NCBI GenBank assembly: GCA_036244855.1
Contig: BQKZ01005216.1
Span: forward strand, 18,197-58,561
DNA length: 40,365 nt
Direction: 5' to 3'
Origin: Temnopleurus reevesii
Taxonomy: Eukaryota; Echinodermata; Echinoidea; Temnopleuroida; Temnopleuridae
This document shows positions 20,629 through 30,164 of this stretch, piece after piece. The stretch's first letter is position 1; each line of letters starts with the position of its first letter. A program made the translations under genes and the position numbers. The notes under the pieces are model-generated. The model had not been told where the DNA came from, made no database searches, and worked only from the letters and a program-made list of their open reading frames with translations.

Positions 20629-21550
20629 AAAAGATGGCAATCTTGACAATATATTGCGAAAAATTTAACGACAATTTTAACGCCCTTTCTCAAACGAGTT
20701 CTTTCACAATTCGAATTCTCTTAATCCATTTATCAATCTTACACATTTTACCTATTATTTTTAACAATAAATGACTAGATAAATCAAACAATTTTGAAAC
20801 TTTGATGTTAAAATTAACCTCAAAATCAAGAAAAAAGGCGCCAATATTTTGTAAAAAAAAAAGTAATTCGGGCCATCATATCATAATCTTCATGTTTTTT
20901 GTTTATGTAGCCTACAGTTATTTGCATTAAGATATACGATTGAAGTTAAAAAAAATGATACGCCTGTGCTTCATTTTGTTTTCGTCTGAAAGCCTAAAGT
21001 TACATTTCACTTAAAATGAATAGTATCCAAGTTGTTATGGGCTAAAGTTTATGGCAACTTATACACTGTTTCTTTTCATTCTATCAAATGCATTCAACCC
21101 ATCCTGATTTTTATTTCACAATTATATAAATTTTGTTTGTTTCATAGACCCGTAAATAAGAATGATAAAATAACGGAAGAAACGAAATCCTTATAAGTAC
21201 AACGCACCACTCGCCTTATTTGGTGAGAGTAATTACTGTCAGTCAAAAAGACTATATTCGTAATGAAGTTTGACAGTAATTTTTTCCTCCTTTTCGGGTC
21301 GAGTGAATCTGTCAATACGTTAAATTTTTAAAAAGTTTCTGAGGTTACATTTTACTCCCCCATCCTTGCTTCATGTATATTTTACTTTCTGTAATTTACC
21401 CCATTATTATGTTTAGATTAGATTATATTCGCTCTGGTTGTGATCGATTTTTCACAACAATTCCTTGAGGTTGCCATTAAATTGTCTACAAGAACTTAAC
21501 TTTTTTTTTTCATTCGACTGATTGCATATTTCTTTTGATACTTTTATAAG
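20629..21550. other. Non-coding part of duplicate copy 2
   Basis: Counterpart of 17261-18178, including the inverted pair around TACTGTCAG and GACAGTAA near 21235-21280. No exon recognised. Confidence 0.4.
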
Positions 21551-21820
21551 ATGCATCGAATATTTTTGTTTCTAGGGGCTAGGAATATCCTTTGTACTTT
21601 TCATGCTTTTGCATTCTTTTGTTTTGTTTCAGCAGCCAGTGAAAAACAATGTTCATTGACCCAAAGCCATATTGAAATTAGTAAAGAAATATTGCCTTTG
21701 CGTTTAAAAGACGTAAGCAATATTGAGCTGTCAGCGGGTGATGCTTACTTTAAATCTATTTATTTTGCAAACAAGAAGGAGAAAAAGATACAAGATATTG
21801 TATCTTGTATCCATGCATAA
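21551..21820 (+). CDS. Small putative secreted protein, copy 2 (intact)
   Basis: An 89-residue frame starting at ATG and ending at TAA. Residues 1-28 are basic then hydrophobic (MHRIFLFL, then a Phe/Ala/Cys-rich stretch ending FCFVSA), which reads as a cleavable signal peptide. The remaining roughly 60 residues contain two Cys (34 and 86) and a Lys-rich segment KKEKKIQD near residues 75-82. I recognise no family. The start is the first ATG of the frame and is preceded by TTTATAAG. Inside the frame, TTTTGTTTCAG (ending 21632) and GTAAGC (21713) resemble a splice acceptor and donor, so an alternative is an 80-bp exon of a spliced gene. Support for a real gene is that almost all differences from copy 1 lie inside this frame and change residues. 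Without homologues or transcripts it stays tentative. Confidence 0.45.
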   Translation: MHRIFLFLGARNILCTFHAFAFFCFVSAASEKQCSLTQSHIEISKEILPLRLKDVSNIELSAGDAYFKSIYFANKKEKKIQDIVSCIHA

Positions 21821-22125
21821 TGATAATTCCCCTTAATATGCAACACCATTTCCAACTTGGTGACCTGATTAATCATTTATATATCCAAATGCAGTGACTA
21901 GGTTTTTCAATAGAATTACAGATTTATCTGGAGCAATAGATACTTTTTATCTGAAATAGATGAAAAAGAATGATAGCGGTTACAGAAAAATGCTCCGCTC
22001 CTGAGGAAAACACTTCATAATTTTTTTAAATGAAAAACAGCGTTTTGCTAATTAGAAAATAGTCGACATATCGATTAAGATTATAAGGTAAAAACAACGT
22101 TATATGAATTCATATCTCTTTTTAG

Positions 22126-22296
22126 TCAGTCGTCATAATTGAAGTTACTGATGAAAATATTCGAAAAGTGGGAAATTCTACAACTATTGGAGTTCAGAGC
22201 ACAATTTCAGCAAAGCTGCAAAGGGGAAGAGGTCTTGTGGCTTTAGACATGTTTCTTTACAAAAGACCCTGTCTTTCAATAATGACACACAAATAG
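22126..22296 (+). other. Candidate downstream exon, copy 2
   Basis: Duplicate of 18754-18924, with the same acceptor-like TTTTTAG and 56-codon open frame and no differences seen. Paired with the intact copy 2 frame it could give a spliced product of about 110 residues. That is inference from phase compatibility only. Confidence 0.3.
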
Positions 22297-22729
22297 AAAC
22301 ACTTGCTCCTCAAATAAAAAAGATTGTACATATCTTTATGTCCATTTGTGGTAAATTTTGTTGTATTGAAGTGATTGGTACAGTGTACTATAAGTAGACC
22401 ATGTTGTGATAGAAATAGAATTTCTATTTGGATTCTTTGGGAGGGGGAGGCACCAAACTTTATATATTTAAAAAAGAGCACCAAATGGCTGAGGGTGCTA
22501 AATTTAATCCAGCGTTCTATTTTTTGTCACACTTTCCACGTTACATTATTTTGGTTGTTTCTTAAATCATATTCCAGTCTATACAAAGACAGAAGTTAAA
22601 GGCATTTTTAGAAAAGTTCTTATGTCTGGAAGAAGGTTGAAAAACATTTCCCTTTATTTGTTTTTCTTTTCCTGTTCACACGTAGAATGTCTTGTGTTAA
22701 AGTTATACCGAACACAATAACAAACAAAC

Positions 22730-23012
22730 GCCGTGAAGTGGTTCTGACTCTCGCCTTTCAACTTGGAGGTCGGCGGTTCGAATCCCATACATGGCGTTGA
22801 TTTCCTTCAGCAAGTAATTTATCCACTCTGTGCTGCACTCAACCCCGGTAAAAATGTGTGCTTGGCAAGAATTTATTCCTTGGAATGCTTGAGCGCCCGA
22901 CTGGCTTGCTCGACAGTTATAGCCAGAGTAATAATATGGTACCTATTATCGAGCGCAGTAGAGTATATGCATTTTGTGATTGTGCTTTATGAATGGAACT
23001 GTTATTACTAAT
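22730..23012 (+). mobile_element. tRNA-derived SINE, copy in duplicate 2
   Basis: Carried along by the duplication. The A-box and B-box regions are as in 19358-19640. Confidence 0.8.
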
Positions 23013-23093
23013 TATTTGGCAGATCTTGACACACTTTCTTTCTCTTTACACCATATAGTTTAGTTTTAAAGACATCTTCCGGTCTCCAACATG

Positions 23094-23243
23094 GGGGCTC
23101 CGTAACATAAAGGTTTGCAATTAATCGCTATTTGATTTTGCGGTCAATTGCAAACTTTAGTAAATGATTTGCCATAGACTTGCGATTGATATCAATCGCT
23201 ATCAGATGAGCAATTAATCGCAACCCTTTATGTTACGGGGCCC
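23094..23243. mobile_element. GGCCTGTAACATAAA-family MITE, duplicate of 19722-19871
   Basis: Second copy carried by the duplication, ending just before the duplication boundary. Confidence 0.8.
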
Positions 23244-23259
23244 AGAAGTTAAAGGCATT

Positions 23260-23706
23260 GTGTGGAAACAGATATGCCCGGAAATCGGAAAGGCTAAAAA
23301 GGTCGAGAAAACATTTCCATTATTTTGTTCTCCTTTTCCTGCTTACAAATTAAACATTTCTTGGTGGCACCTGAAAAAAGGTCACCAGTCGTTCGTGTCT
23401 TGCTTACCTCTGAGGAACATCTTAATGAAACAGGTCCATACGGAGAAATTGGAAAGACGAGATGATTCATTTAGGCCATTATACTCGTTGCAGCGGATGA
23501 AAACGACGTGGTTTATTTTGCTCAGTTTTTGTTCTTCCCCTATAATGATAATTAATCAACACATGTGTTTTTCTAGTGTTGGCAATTCCATGGCTTTGTC
23601 ATGCCCGTTACGACAACAGCGAGTGCATTTCTTGACGGAATTCTTTAATGGTCAACATGTACATATATAATTTGTTTTCAATAAATGGTTGTCAAGATTT
23701 TGAGTG
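23260..23706. other. Single-copy stretch with a 146-codon frame of doubtful reality
   Basis: A frame from 23230 to 23670 opens inside the MITE end and runs 146 residues. It has no recognisable domain or signal peptide. The segment AACATTTCC..TTCCTG near 23310-23341 loosely resembles 19270-19300, which suggests an older, diverged copy of the unit. I treat the frame as chance. Confidence 0.35.
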
Positions 23707-23947
23707 GCGGCGTCGTGGCGTAGTGGTTCTGAGTCTCGCCTTTCAACCCGAGGGTCGTAGGCGTCAATTTCCTTCAGCAAGAAATGTATCCGCATTGTAT
23801 TGCACTCAACCCAGGTGAGGTGAATGGGTACCGGTAGGAAGAAATTCCTTGAATGCAGTGAGCGCCGAATGGTAGCCATGCTATAGCTGGGTAATAATGC
23901 ACAGAGCGCTTAGAAACACTTTGTATTAAGCGCTATATTAATGTTGT

Positions 23948-24004
<57 letters not shown>
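23707..24004 (+). mobile_element. tRNA-derived SINE with (ATT)n tail
   Basis: Head CGTCGTGGCGTAGTGGTTCT. Its B-box has been partly deleted (GGGTCGTAGGCGTC). The body is TTGCACTCAACCCAGGTGAG and GGTACCGGTAGGAA; the tail TTAAGCGCTATATTAATG leads into about 18 ATT units (23947-24004). Same family as 29175. Confidence 0.85.
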
Positions 24005-24326
24005 GATATCGTCTCTTCGGGCGCAACGGACATGACACTTTCATAGATTGACTATAGGCGGCTGATGATATATAATTTCCATAATGAAGTTATTATAATA
24101 ATTGAATGTATTCATGTCTGCTCGTTAAAATTTTTTTTTTAACGAGTTATTAACTGCTCATTAATGGTACCACCAGCACATTTTGCAGACTAGATAATTA
24201 AGCGTTCATGTTATTTAATGGATTAATATGTATAAAATATTACAAGTACGTGTATAGGTAATACACTCGTTTGAAACCGGCAGATTTTACTTTCTTAATT
24301 ATTGATAAACTCGTAAATTTTGATTT
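24005..24326. other. Non-coding, no gene seen
   Basis: AT-rich DNA upstream of the receptor gene. A short inverted pair, GCTCGTTAAA near 24119 and TTTAACGAG near 24138, is the only structure noticed. Confidence 0.4.
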
Positions 24327-24502
24327 AACACGATATACACTATTTCTGCATAATAAAGTCGGTCACAGACAATTGAGCCATACGCCGTCTATTGAAATGT
24401 GCGGACACAACAATAACAAGTCGGCTCCCATTTGAATAGCATTACAAAAACGCATTTAGTTGGCGTTCGATTTAATTTTTCGAAAATAGATTATATCGTG
24501 TT
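24327..24502. mobile_element. ACACGATATAATCTATTT-family MITE, copy 2
   Basis: Ends AACACGATATACACTATTTC and GAAAATAGATTATATCGTG are inverted. The interior, with AGCCATACGCCGTCTATTGA and AATAGCATTACAA, matches copies at 14790 and 36943. The right end lies under 100 bp upstream of the receptor start codon. Confidence 0.8.
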
Positions 24503-24550
24503 ATTTACTTATTTGATTGCGATTTGAAAGGTGGATATTTAATCCCATAT

Positions 24551-24570
24551 CTTTTATTGCATTTTCACAG
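24551..24570 (+). promoter_or_regulatory. Splice acceptor-like site before the receptor start
   Basis: TTTTATTGCATTTTCACAG has a pyrimidine-rich tract and a CAG 26 bp upstream of the ATG. A 5' UTR intron ending just before the start codon is common in aminergic receptor genes. The upstream exon was not located. Confidence 0.5.
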
Positions 24571-24596
24571 GACCGATAACAAAGTTCAGCTCCAAG

Positions 24597-25913
24597 ATGG
24601 CCGCCTTTGAACCGACCCACCAAACTCCTTTCAAGGAAGATGGCTCCATCGAGAACACCGACAGTATCGATGCTGGTACCGTCCTAGCAATCATCACATA
24701 CTCCATCCTCGCTCTCATCATCATGTTCTCCAACGCGATCGTCATGGTAACCTACTGGACGGAACGCCGCGTGTGGCAGAACATCTCTCATCTCTTCATC
24801 CTGCATCTGTCCATCGCTGACTTCATGGTTGGATTCTCCATCTTCCCTTTAACCATCCCCTTCCTGGCCGCAGGTCGGTGGCCTTTCGGGGAATTTCCCT
24901 GTAAGATCATTAGCGCCTTCAACTACATTGTGACGTACATTCCGGGGCTGTTTATCCTCGCCGTAACTGCTTTCCGGCTTTGCCTCGTCGCCAGTTTCAG
25001 CATCGAGACTATCGTCAAGCGGAAACAAGTCATAGGAGCGATCGTTGTCCTGTGGGCGGGAACGATCTGTATCTACCTCTTCCTTGCCTTTGCCTGGCCA
25101 AGCATAGCTGGATTTAAAGGGATTGATTACGAGGAAGGGTGTTACCTGGAGTATATCTACCACAAGCAGATGTCTTTGGTGATGATCTGCTTTGAGTTCG
25201 TGATTCCATTCATTTTGTTATTGACGCTTAGTTTCTGTCTGTTTCTGAAGATCCGACAGCGGTCGAGAGGGGTAAGGAACCTTTCCTGGCGGGTAACCAT
25301 GTCAACACACGCAAGCCCACCGCAATCCCCACCTCCAAAGGAAGTGAGATCGCTGAATATCAACAGGGGAAAAAATTTATTATCAGAATCTTCCGTTGAC
25401 GATTCGACTCCGATTAAAATGCAGGAAAACAATGATCCCTCCTTTGATCCTGGCATCAGCGGTGGAAATGATTCATCTGAAATAAAAAAGAAAAACTTCC
25501 AGAGAAAGGGAAAACATGATTCTCCGGCCAAAGCAGCAAAATACATGTGTCCGAAAGAAGAAAATCACGCGGAAACCTCAACACATCCAGCCGTCCCACA
25601 AAGCTCAAAGTGCGGAATTCCCCCAGTGGAATCGAACACTGCTCTAAGCAGTACATTAAAGAATCGCTCAAGTACAAAATCCGAAAAGGGAAATGAGGGC
25701 GCTACACAAACATCGACCAAGGATTCGATTCGGGGACATCGCAAAGCTGCTGTGATGCTCTTTGCTATTGTAGCAGCGTTTGTATTATGTTGGATACCTT
25801 ACGTCACTCTCTCCCTCCTATTCCTCGTATATCCTGATATTGTTTCTTCAGCGGTTTTCGAAGCCATCAGTGGGACGCTGTACCTGAATTCTTTGATAAA
25901 TCCCGCCCTCTAA
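24597..25913 (+). CDS. Class A GPCR, histamine H3/H4-like, stop at NPxxY Tyr
   Basis: 438 codons in one open frame encode a rhodopsin-family receptor, expected at the plasma membrane. TM1 is about 28-53 (N46 = 1.50), TM2 62-88 (LSIAD, D75 = 2.50), TM3 99-131, TM4 143-168 (W153), TM5 191-219 (P204), a long polar loop 220-382, TM6 383-411 (CWIPY, 398-402) and TM7 from 417. C102 and C182 can form the conserved disulfide. The H3/H4 affinity rests on EFVIP (E200 = 5.46), GRWPFG before TM3, the long third loop and the short tail. Oddities: residue 3.32 is Asn109, not the amine-binding Asp; the DRY motif reads FRL (126-128); and TM7 ends NSLINPAL with TAA in place of Tyr 7.53. The start ATG has a good Kozak context (AAGATGG). 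Muscarinic-like or another orphan amine-type receptor is possible. The gene may be a pseudogene, a null allele or a sequencing error. Confidence 0.9.
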   Translation: MAAFEPTHQTPFKEDGSIENTDSIDAGTVLAIITYSILALIIMFSNAIVMVTYWTERRVWQNISHLFILHLSIADFMVGFSIFPLTIPFLAAGRWPFGEFPCKIISAFNYIVTYIPGLFILAVTAFRLCLVASFSIETIVKRKQVIGAIVVLWAGTICIYLFLAFAWPSIAGFKGIDYEEGCYLEYIYHKQMSLVMICFEFVIPFILLLTLSFCLFLKIRQRSRGVRNLSWRVTMSTHASPPQSPPPKEVRSLNINRGKNLLSESSVDDSTPIKMQENNDPSFDPGISGGNDSSEIKKKNFQRKGKHDSPAKAAKYMCPKEENHAETSTHPAVPQSSKCGIPPVESNTALSSTLKNRSSTKSEKGNEGATQTSTKDSIRGHRKAAVMLFAIVAAFVLCWIPYVTLSLLFLVYPDIVSSAVFEAISGTLYLNSLINPAL

Positions 25914-25985
25914 GGCGTGACTAACGTTCATTTCCGGCGAGGGTTTATCAGGATTCTCCATCTGCCAAGGAGATGGCTTCCCTAG
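25914..25985 (+). other. In-frame receptor C-tail beyond the stop
   Basis: The 23 codons after the TAA, in the same frame, read GVTNVHFRRGFIRIL and then HLPRRW before TAG at 25983. This has the FRRGF pattern of helix 8 and the short tail of H3/H4-type receptors. It shows that the frame once continued past the stop and that only one codon interrupts it. Confidence 0.8.
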
Positions 25986-26070
25986 CACTGCTTCCCTAGA
26001 AAGGGAAATGGATTAGAGAATATTGAAATATATTTGTATCATGTTTATGTAATGGGGAAGGTAGATTGAA

Positions 26071-26074
<4 letters not shown>

Positions 26075-26112
<38 letters not shown>

Positions 26113-26180
26113 TGTGTGTGTGTGTGTGTATGTGTGTAAGTGTGTGTCTGTGTGTGTGTGTGTATGTGTGTAAGTGTGTG

Positions 26181-26218
<38 letters not shown>

Positions 26219-26220
26219 GA
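26075..26220. repeat. (GA)n(GT)n(GA)n compound microsatellite
   Basis: GA run, then a GT run that contains a twice-repeated variant with TATGTGTGTAAGTGTGTGTC, then GA again. It lies just downstream of the receptor gene, possibly in its 3' UTR. Reverse-strand His/Thr and Ser/Leu frames are artefacts. Confidence 0.95.
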
Positions 26221-26734
26221 GGGAATTTTGATAACCTCACGGAGAAGCACTTTAGCTCAAATATTAATTAGTGTGGTTTAAGTTTAAGTTTAGAGGTGTT
26301 TATCAATCAATTCTGAATATATATACGCAGCTGCTAAACGCTTCTTACTATACAAGACGATGTTCAGTAGGATTTTACTTCAATGCAATGCCTTTCCACG
26401 CACACGCACACAATACACACATGTACACACACACACACACGATTCAATTTATTTCAGCGTTTATCAAAATATTAACATTTACTTCAATGCAAAGCCTTGC
26501 CACATTTGCAAACACACATACACAAACATAAATTCACATTCACCAATATATCTAATACATAAACATATTCAGTGTGAGTAATTCAGTATGAGTAAAAATA
26601 CATGTGCGTCTACGGGTATAGGTGGATGTCTGTGTGAATGCTTGTATGTGTGGGTGTGTGTCTGTGCAAGTGCTCTTACACCAGCACTTTTGTGGGGTAT
26701 TGCTTTGTGTATGTGTGAGAGTGTACGTGCCTGT
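26221..26734. other. Non-coding, CA/GT-rich
   Basis: Scattered CA repeats near 26400-26440 and 26510-26530. Two near-identical phrases, TACTTCAATGCAATGCCTTTCCAC (26366) and TACTTCAATGCAAAGCCTTGCCAC (26480), mark a small diverged duplication. Confidence 0.5.
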
Positions 26735-26828
26735 AGGACCCCATTGGAAATAAGCCCTCGGCTTTCATGGGATATCCTTGTCATTGTATTTTTCATGCAT
26801 TATGACGAATAAAATCAAATCAAAAATC
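26735..26828 (+). mobile_element. LINE 3' end with AAATC tail
   Basis: GGACCCCATTGGAAATAAG, CCCTCGGCTTTCATGGGATA, TGTCATTGTATTTTTCATG and GACGAATAAAATCAAATC form a characteristic CR1/L2-like 3' UTR. No coding part is attached. Confidence 0.7.
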
Positions 26829-26934
26829 AGTGTGTGTGTGTGCATGCGTGTGTGCATGCCTATATTTTAGTCTGCAGTTCTAAAAGTGTGAATGAAATAG
26901 AAGCAAAACACCAGTATGTTAAAAGTGCTGCCTA

Positions 26935-27215
26935 TATTAAGAGCGAAAATTATGACAGTAATGTTTGGATAATTTAAAAAAATCCTGGTATATCAATAAT
27001 GACTTTATGCTGCATGCTGCACTGTAGGCTGAACTGAAATTCACGTTAACTCATTTGAGGAGAGGGAAAAGAAGTGATGTGTTACGTAGATAAAATTGCG
27101 ACATTAATGTTCGGGTCTTTAACAAGAAGTCTGGTATATAACTTATGCCATTTATGGAATTATTTTGCTTGCTGCGCCGTAACTGACATTTAAGTTAAAT
27201 CGTGTAAGGAATGGG
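26935..27215. repeat. Two diverged tandem units of about 140 bp
   Basis: Parallel landmarks are ACAGTAATGTTTGG and ACATTAATGTTCGG, CTGGTATAT in both, GCTGCACTGTA and GCTGCGCCGTA, and CGTTAACTC and AGTTAAATC. The similarity is old. Confidence 0.45.
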
Positions 27216-27506
27216 AAATGCAGTCATGGCTTATGAAGCAATTCGGTACATGCTAGCGAACCATAACGTAAACACTGGCTTAGATATCATTTTGGTAATG
27301 ACTGGAACATGAATGCTCACAAAAGGTAAACAAAATGTGAATAGGATACGATTCTCAGGATTGAATAAACAGTATGTGCCAACTCATTCTCAAGGAAAAT
27401 GAATTGTAGAAAAGAGTGAGGAGATAAATTTAAAACTTGTTCTGTCAAGCGCATCAATGGTTATTATCTTCTTTTTTTTTATCCAACTTGCTATTACCTG
27501 TGTAAT
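27216..27506. other. Non-coding, no gene seen
   Basis: No feature recognised. Confidence 0.4.
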
Positions 27507-27735
27507 GGCCAACTCACACCTCTGCGTTGTTAGCTTGCGTTGGCGTAGCGTTTTGAAAATAAAAAACGCTCCCTGGACGCACAGTGTACAAATATTAGAC
27601 GGTAGACCGACGTTCGGCTTGAGCTCAAGGAGCGTACGCCTAACGTCGCTCGACCGTATGATCTGTGTATTTGTACGTCAAGTTTTCAAGACGCTCGGCT
27701 GATGCAGGCTAAAAAAGCAAAGGTGTGAGTCGTCC
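27507..27735. mobile_element. CAACTCACACCT-family foldback, second full copy
   Basis: Ends GGCCAACTCACACCT and AGGTGTGAGTCGTCC. Shared inner block AAAAACGCTCCCTGGACGCA and a GACGGTAGACCGACGTTCGG arm. The 81-residue frame across it is not a gene. Confidence 0.8.
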
Positions 27736-28949
27736 TCAAGCCAGAGTGAAAAAGCACATGGCGAATTTATCGACACATTTTTCACCAGCTTTACAATATT
27801 GTGATTAAATTTCCATGCCAAAACTATCATTGTCAAGAGTGTGTGTTATTTATATACTTGTGTATAAAACCTTCTTCATCTATGTGGTAAATTGTAAATT
27901 TCGTCATAAATTTCCAAAGTAGACAAACAAAGTTGAATTATGAATCGCACCATTACCTTTACAGCCAATGTCTGCATACCGGTCATTTAATTTGGAAAAC
28001 GCATTATGAACGCAGATGTCTAGAGGAAGCACGCTTAGCTAACGCTGTGGCGCGTCCATATTTCGAGTGCCAGCAGAACGCCCTCAACTAATGGTTAAGT
28101 GTCTTCCCTCCGAATTAATGCTTTCGTGAAGTTTATTTTAATTATCATGAACGCTGGTCAGACACTGGCTATATAGTTTAGTCTTAACAGAGAAGTTTAC
28201 CCCGAAATAATGTTTGTTCAACATGAGCAGAAAAATCCGATGAACAGAAACAAAACAATTGGGAAAAATTGGACAAAGTTATCAAAGTTATTATGAACGT
28301 TTAGATATTTAGACAAATTGACGACCGATGATGTCATTGCTGCACCATTAATCATTTATCATATTCGTATATTAATGGTACAAAATGTTAATTTTCCCCC
28401 AAAATATGATTTCCTCAACACTTTGACAATGAAAATGATAATAGTAATAATTGATTCTTATGACGTCAGTCTATTCCAAGGAACCAGTTGTATCACGATG
28501 TATTCAATGAGAGTTATGTGCCTTTGAATCCAGGCCGCATGGAAGAACCCCCGAGGGACCTATGCTGGAGGATTTAGAGGTAAGTTAGTAGTATTAAGTT
28601 GTAGTGTAAGTTTTATACCAGTATTCTGATAATGTGATATTGATGTCGTAGTGATTATCGTAGGTTTAAGTAGTACGACTCTTGAATGCCGAATGTGATA
28701 CAATTATGCTTGTTCTTGGATGTAATTGATACATGATGATAATGTATGACTGATTCCTTGTATTTAACCCCAATATCTACATGATCTATATGTCCTTTCC
28801 GTTCGGCTATCAATTTTACAACTATACGATATGATCATTATAGGTATGATTATAGATCCCCTATTTGCATCTTTACATTAGTACAAACTTATAAATATAA
28901 ATTTATAGCTATCGTCGTCTGGTCACCGTTCATGAAATTTGAAAGACTC
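27736..28949. other. Non-coding, no gene seen
   Basis: AT-rich intergenic DNA. No frame, repeat or RNA was recognised. Confidence 0.4.
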
Positions 28950-29075
28950 TCCGCGAACGCATAAAAATGGAGAAAAAACGTTTAGCTGACGCTGATGATT
29001 CCGTACGTCGAGCGCAAGCCGAACGCCTTAAACCTTTGTCTAACGTTTTCTCCATATTTTATATGTCCACGGAGC
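28950..29075. mobile_element. Small foldback element
   Basis: Inverted ATAAAAATGGAGAAAAAACG (28960) and CGTTTTCTCCATATTTTAT (near 29045) enclose GTACGTCGAGCGCAAGCCGA, which resembles the core of the CAACTCACACCT family. Confidence 0.55.
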
Positions 29076-29174
29076 ATTTTCCAAATGTTATCAAAACGGC
29101 TGCTTTTGAAGCAAAGTTGACGGGAGGCGGAGGCTCGTCATGGAGGTCTGCGTTTCTAAATGACAAGTTCATTT

Positions 29175-29400
29175 GCGTCGTGGTGTAGTGGTTCTGACTC
29201 TCGCCTTTCAACCCGAGGGCCGTAGGTTCGAATCTCACGAATGGCGTTAATTTCCATCAGCAAGAACTTCATCCAAAGTGTGCTGCACTCAACCCATGTG
29301 AGGTGAATGAATACCGGCAGGAATTTATTCATTTAAATGCAGAAGCGCCTACTTTGCAGCTATGCTATAGGGCCGGGTAATAACATTTGATTGTCTCGCG
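29175..29400 (+). mobile_element. tRNA-derived SINE
   Basis: Best preserved head of this family: GCGTCGTGGTGTAGTGGTTC (A-box region) and GTAGGTTCGAATCTCACG (B-box). The body is GTGCTGCACTCAACCC, GTGAGGTGAATGAATACCGG and GGGCCGGGTAATAA. There is no obvious terminal microsatellite. Confidence 0.85.
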
Positions 29401-29799
29401 CCTCTGAATAGGTGACTAGAGAGATGGCGTGTTTAAATGCTATAAAGGTATACTATTCTTATATCGTTCACGGCATGCAACGCACTATTGCAACGACCTG
29501 CAGCTGATATTGGGGTATTACGGAATGCCCTACCGACCTAAGGGTTTAAGGTTCGAGTCTCTCTCATAAGTTCACAAATAGCGTTTATTCCGTCAATTAA
29601 AGCACACTCATTATGTTTATTTATTCAATAATGACTCCATTCATTGATATTCATCCACAATGTAGATGAAAAAAATGTAATAAGAACAAAATGTTGGCTG
29701 TATATGTCGATGACGTTCGACGCTCAGAGAAATTACTCCCCCCGGTCAAGTTCTCATCAAAAGTAACTGCCCTACGAAACCAATTTAGTGGCAGTATAG
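29401..29799. other. Non-coding, no gene seen
   Basis: A phrase resembling a B-box, GGTTCGAGTCT near 29551, hints at one more decayed SINE head but is not enough for a call. Confidence 0.4.
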
Positions 29800-30048
29800 G
29801 CTCGTTAGAAAATTGTTCAATTTATTTTCAAAACTGTGCCAGCAGTAAGTAATAACTCTGAGGTATGCTCATCAAAGGTTAAGAAGGTGCATTAATAATA
29901 ACAAAGTGAACATATGGGACGAGATATTAGTGGTCCGGGAAAGTTCGATACCGTAACAAAATCTGATTGCCGTAGTCTCGACAGAAAATTGCACATAATT
30001 CTAACTGTACCAGCAGTAATAACTTTGTGATTAAAGCTGATCACTAAT

Positions 30049-30164
30049 GCCCCGGTCACACAGGATCCCGGAACCAACACGATTCAACAATTCACAGTTA
30101 ACTGCCTCCGAACAAAGATTCGTGTTGAATCGTGTTGCTTCTGGGGCCCAATGTGACCGGGGCT
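30049..30164. mobile_element. TTAA-type foldback element, copy 4, inverted core
   Basis: Outer arms GCCCCGGTCACACAGGATCC and GGGGCCCAATGTGACCGGGG. The asymmetric core reads CACAGTTAACTGCC, the reverse complement of the core in the copies at 9800, 10167 and 35120, so it lies on the opposite strand. It is 116 bp, about 14 bp shorter. TTAA follows at 30165; the left flank is TAAT. Confidence 0.8.

Larger units (their letters stand above)
19889..23259. repeat. 3.35-kb tandem duplication, copy 2
   Basis: Same orientation as copy 1, offset 3353 bp at the start and 3372 bp at the end. The extra length is a 15-bp stretch near 20380 (AAATAATTGATTCTA), three A in the run near 20850 and one T near 21283. 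The right boundary is GTTAAAGGCATT at 23259. Confidence 0.95.

Noticed and set aside
23230..23670. 146-codon forward frame as a gene
   Set aside because: It begins inside a MITE end, has no signal peptide, domain or repeat pattern that I recognise, and no splice or start support. Chance frames of this length occur in 40 kb.
25270..25275. Splice donor in the receptor's third loop (GGGTAAGG)
   Set aside because: The frame is open through the loop, and no acceptor was found that would preserve TM6, so an intron is unnecessary.
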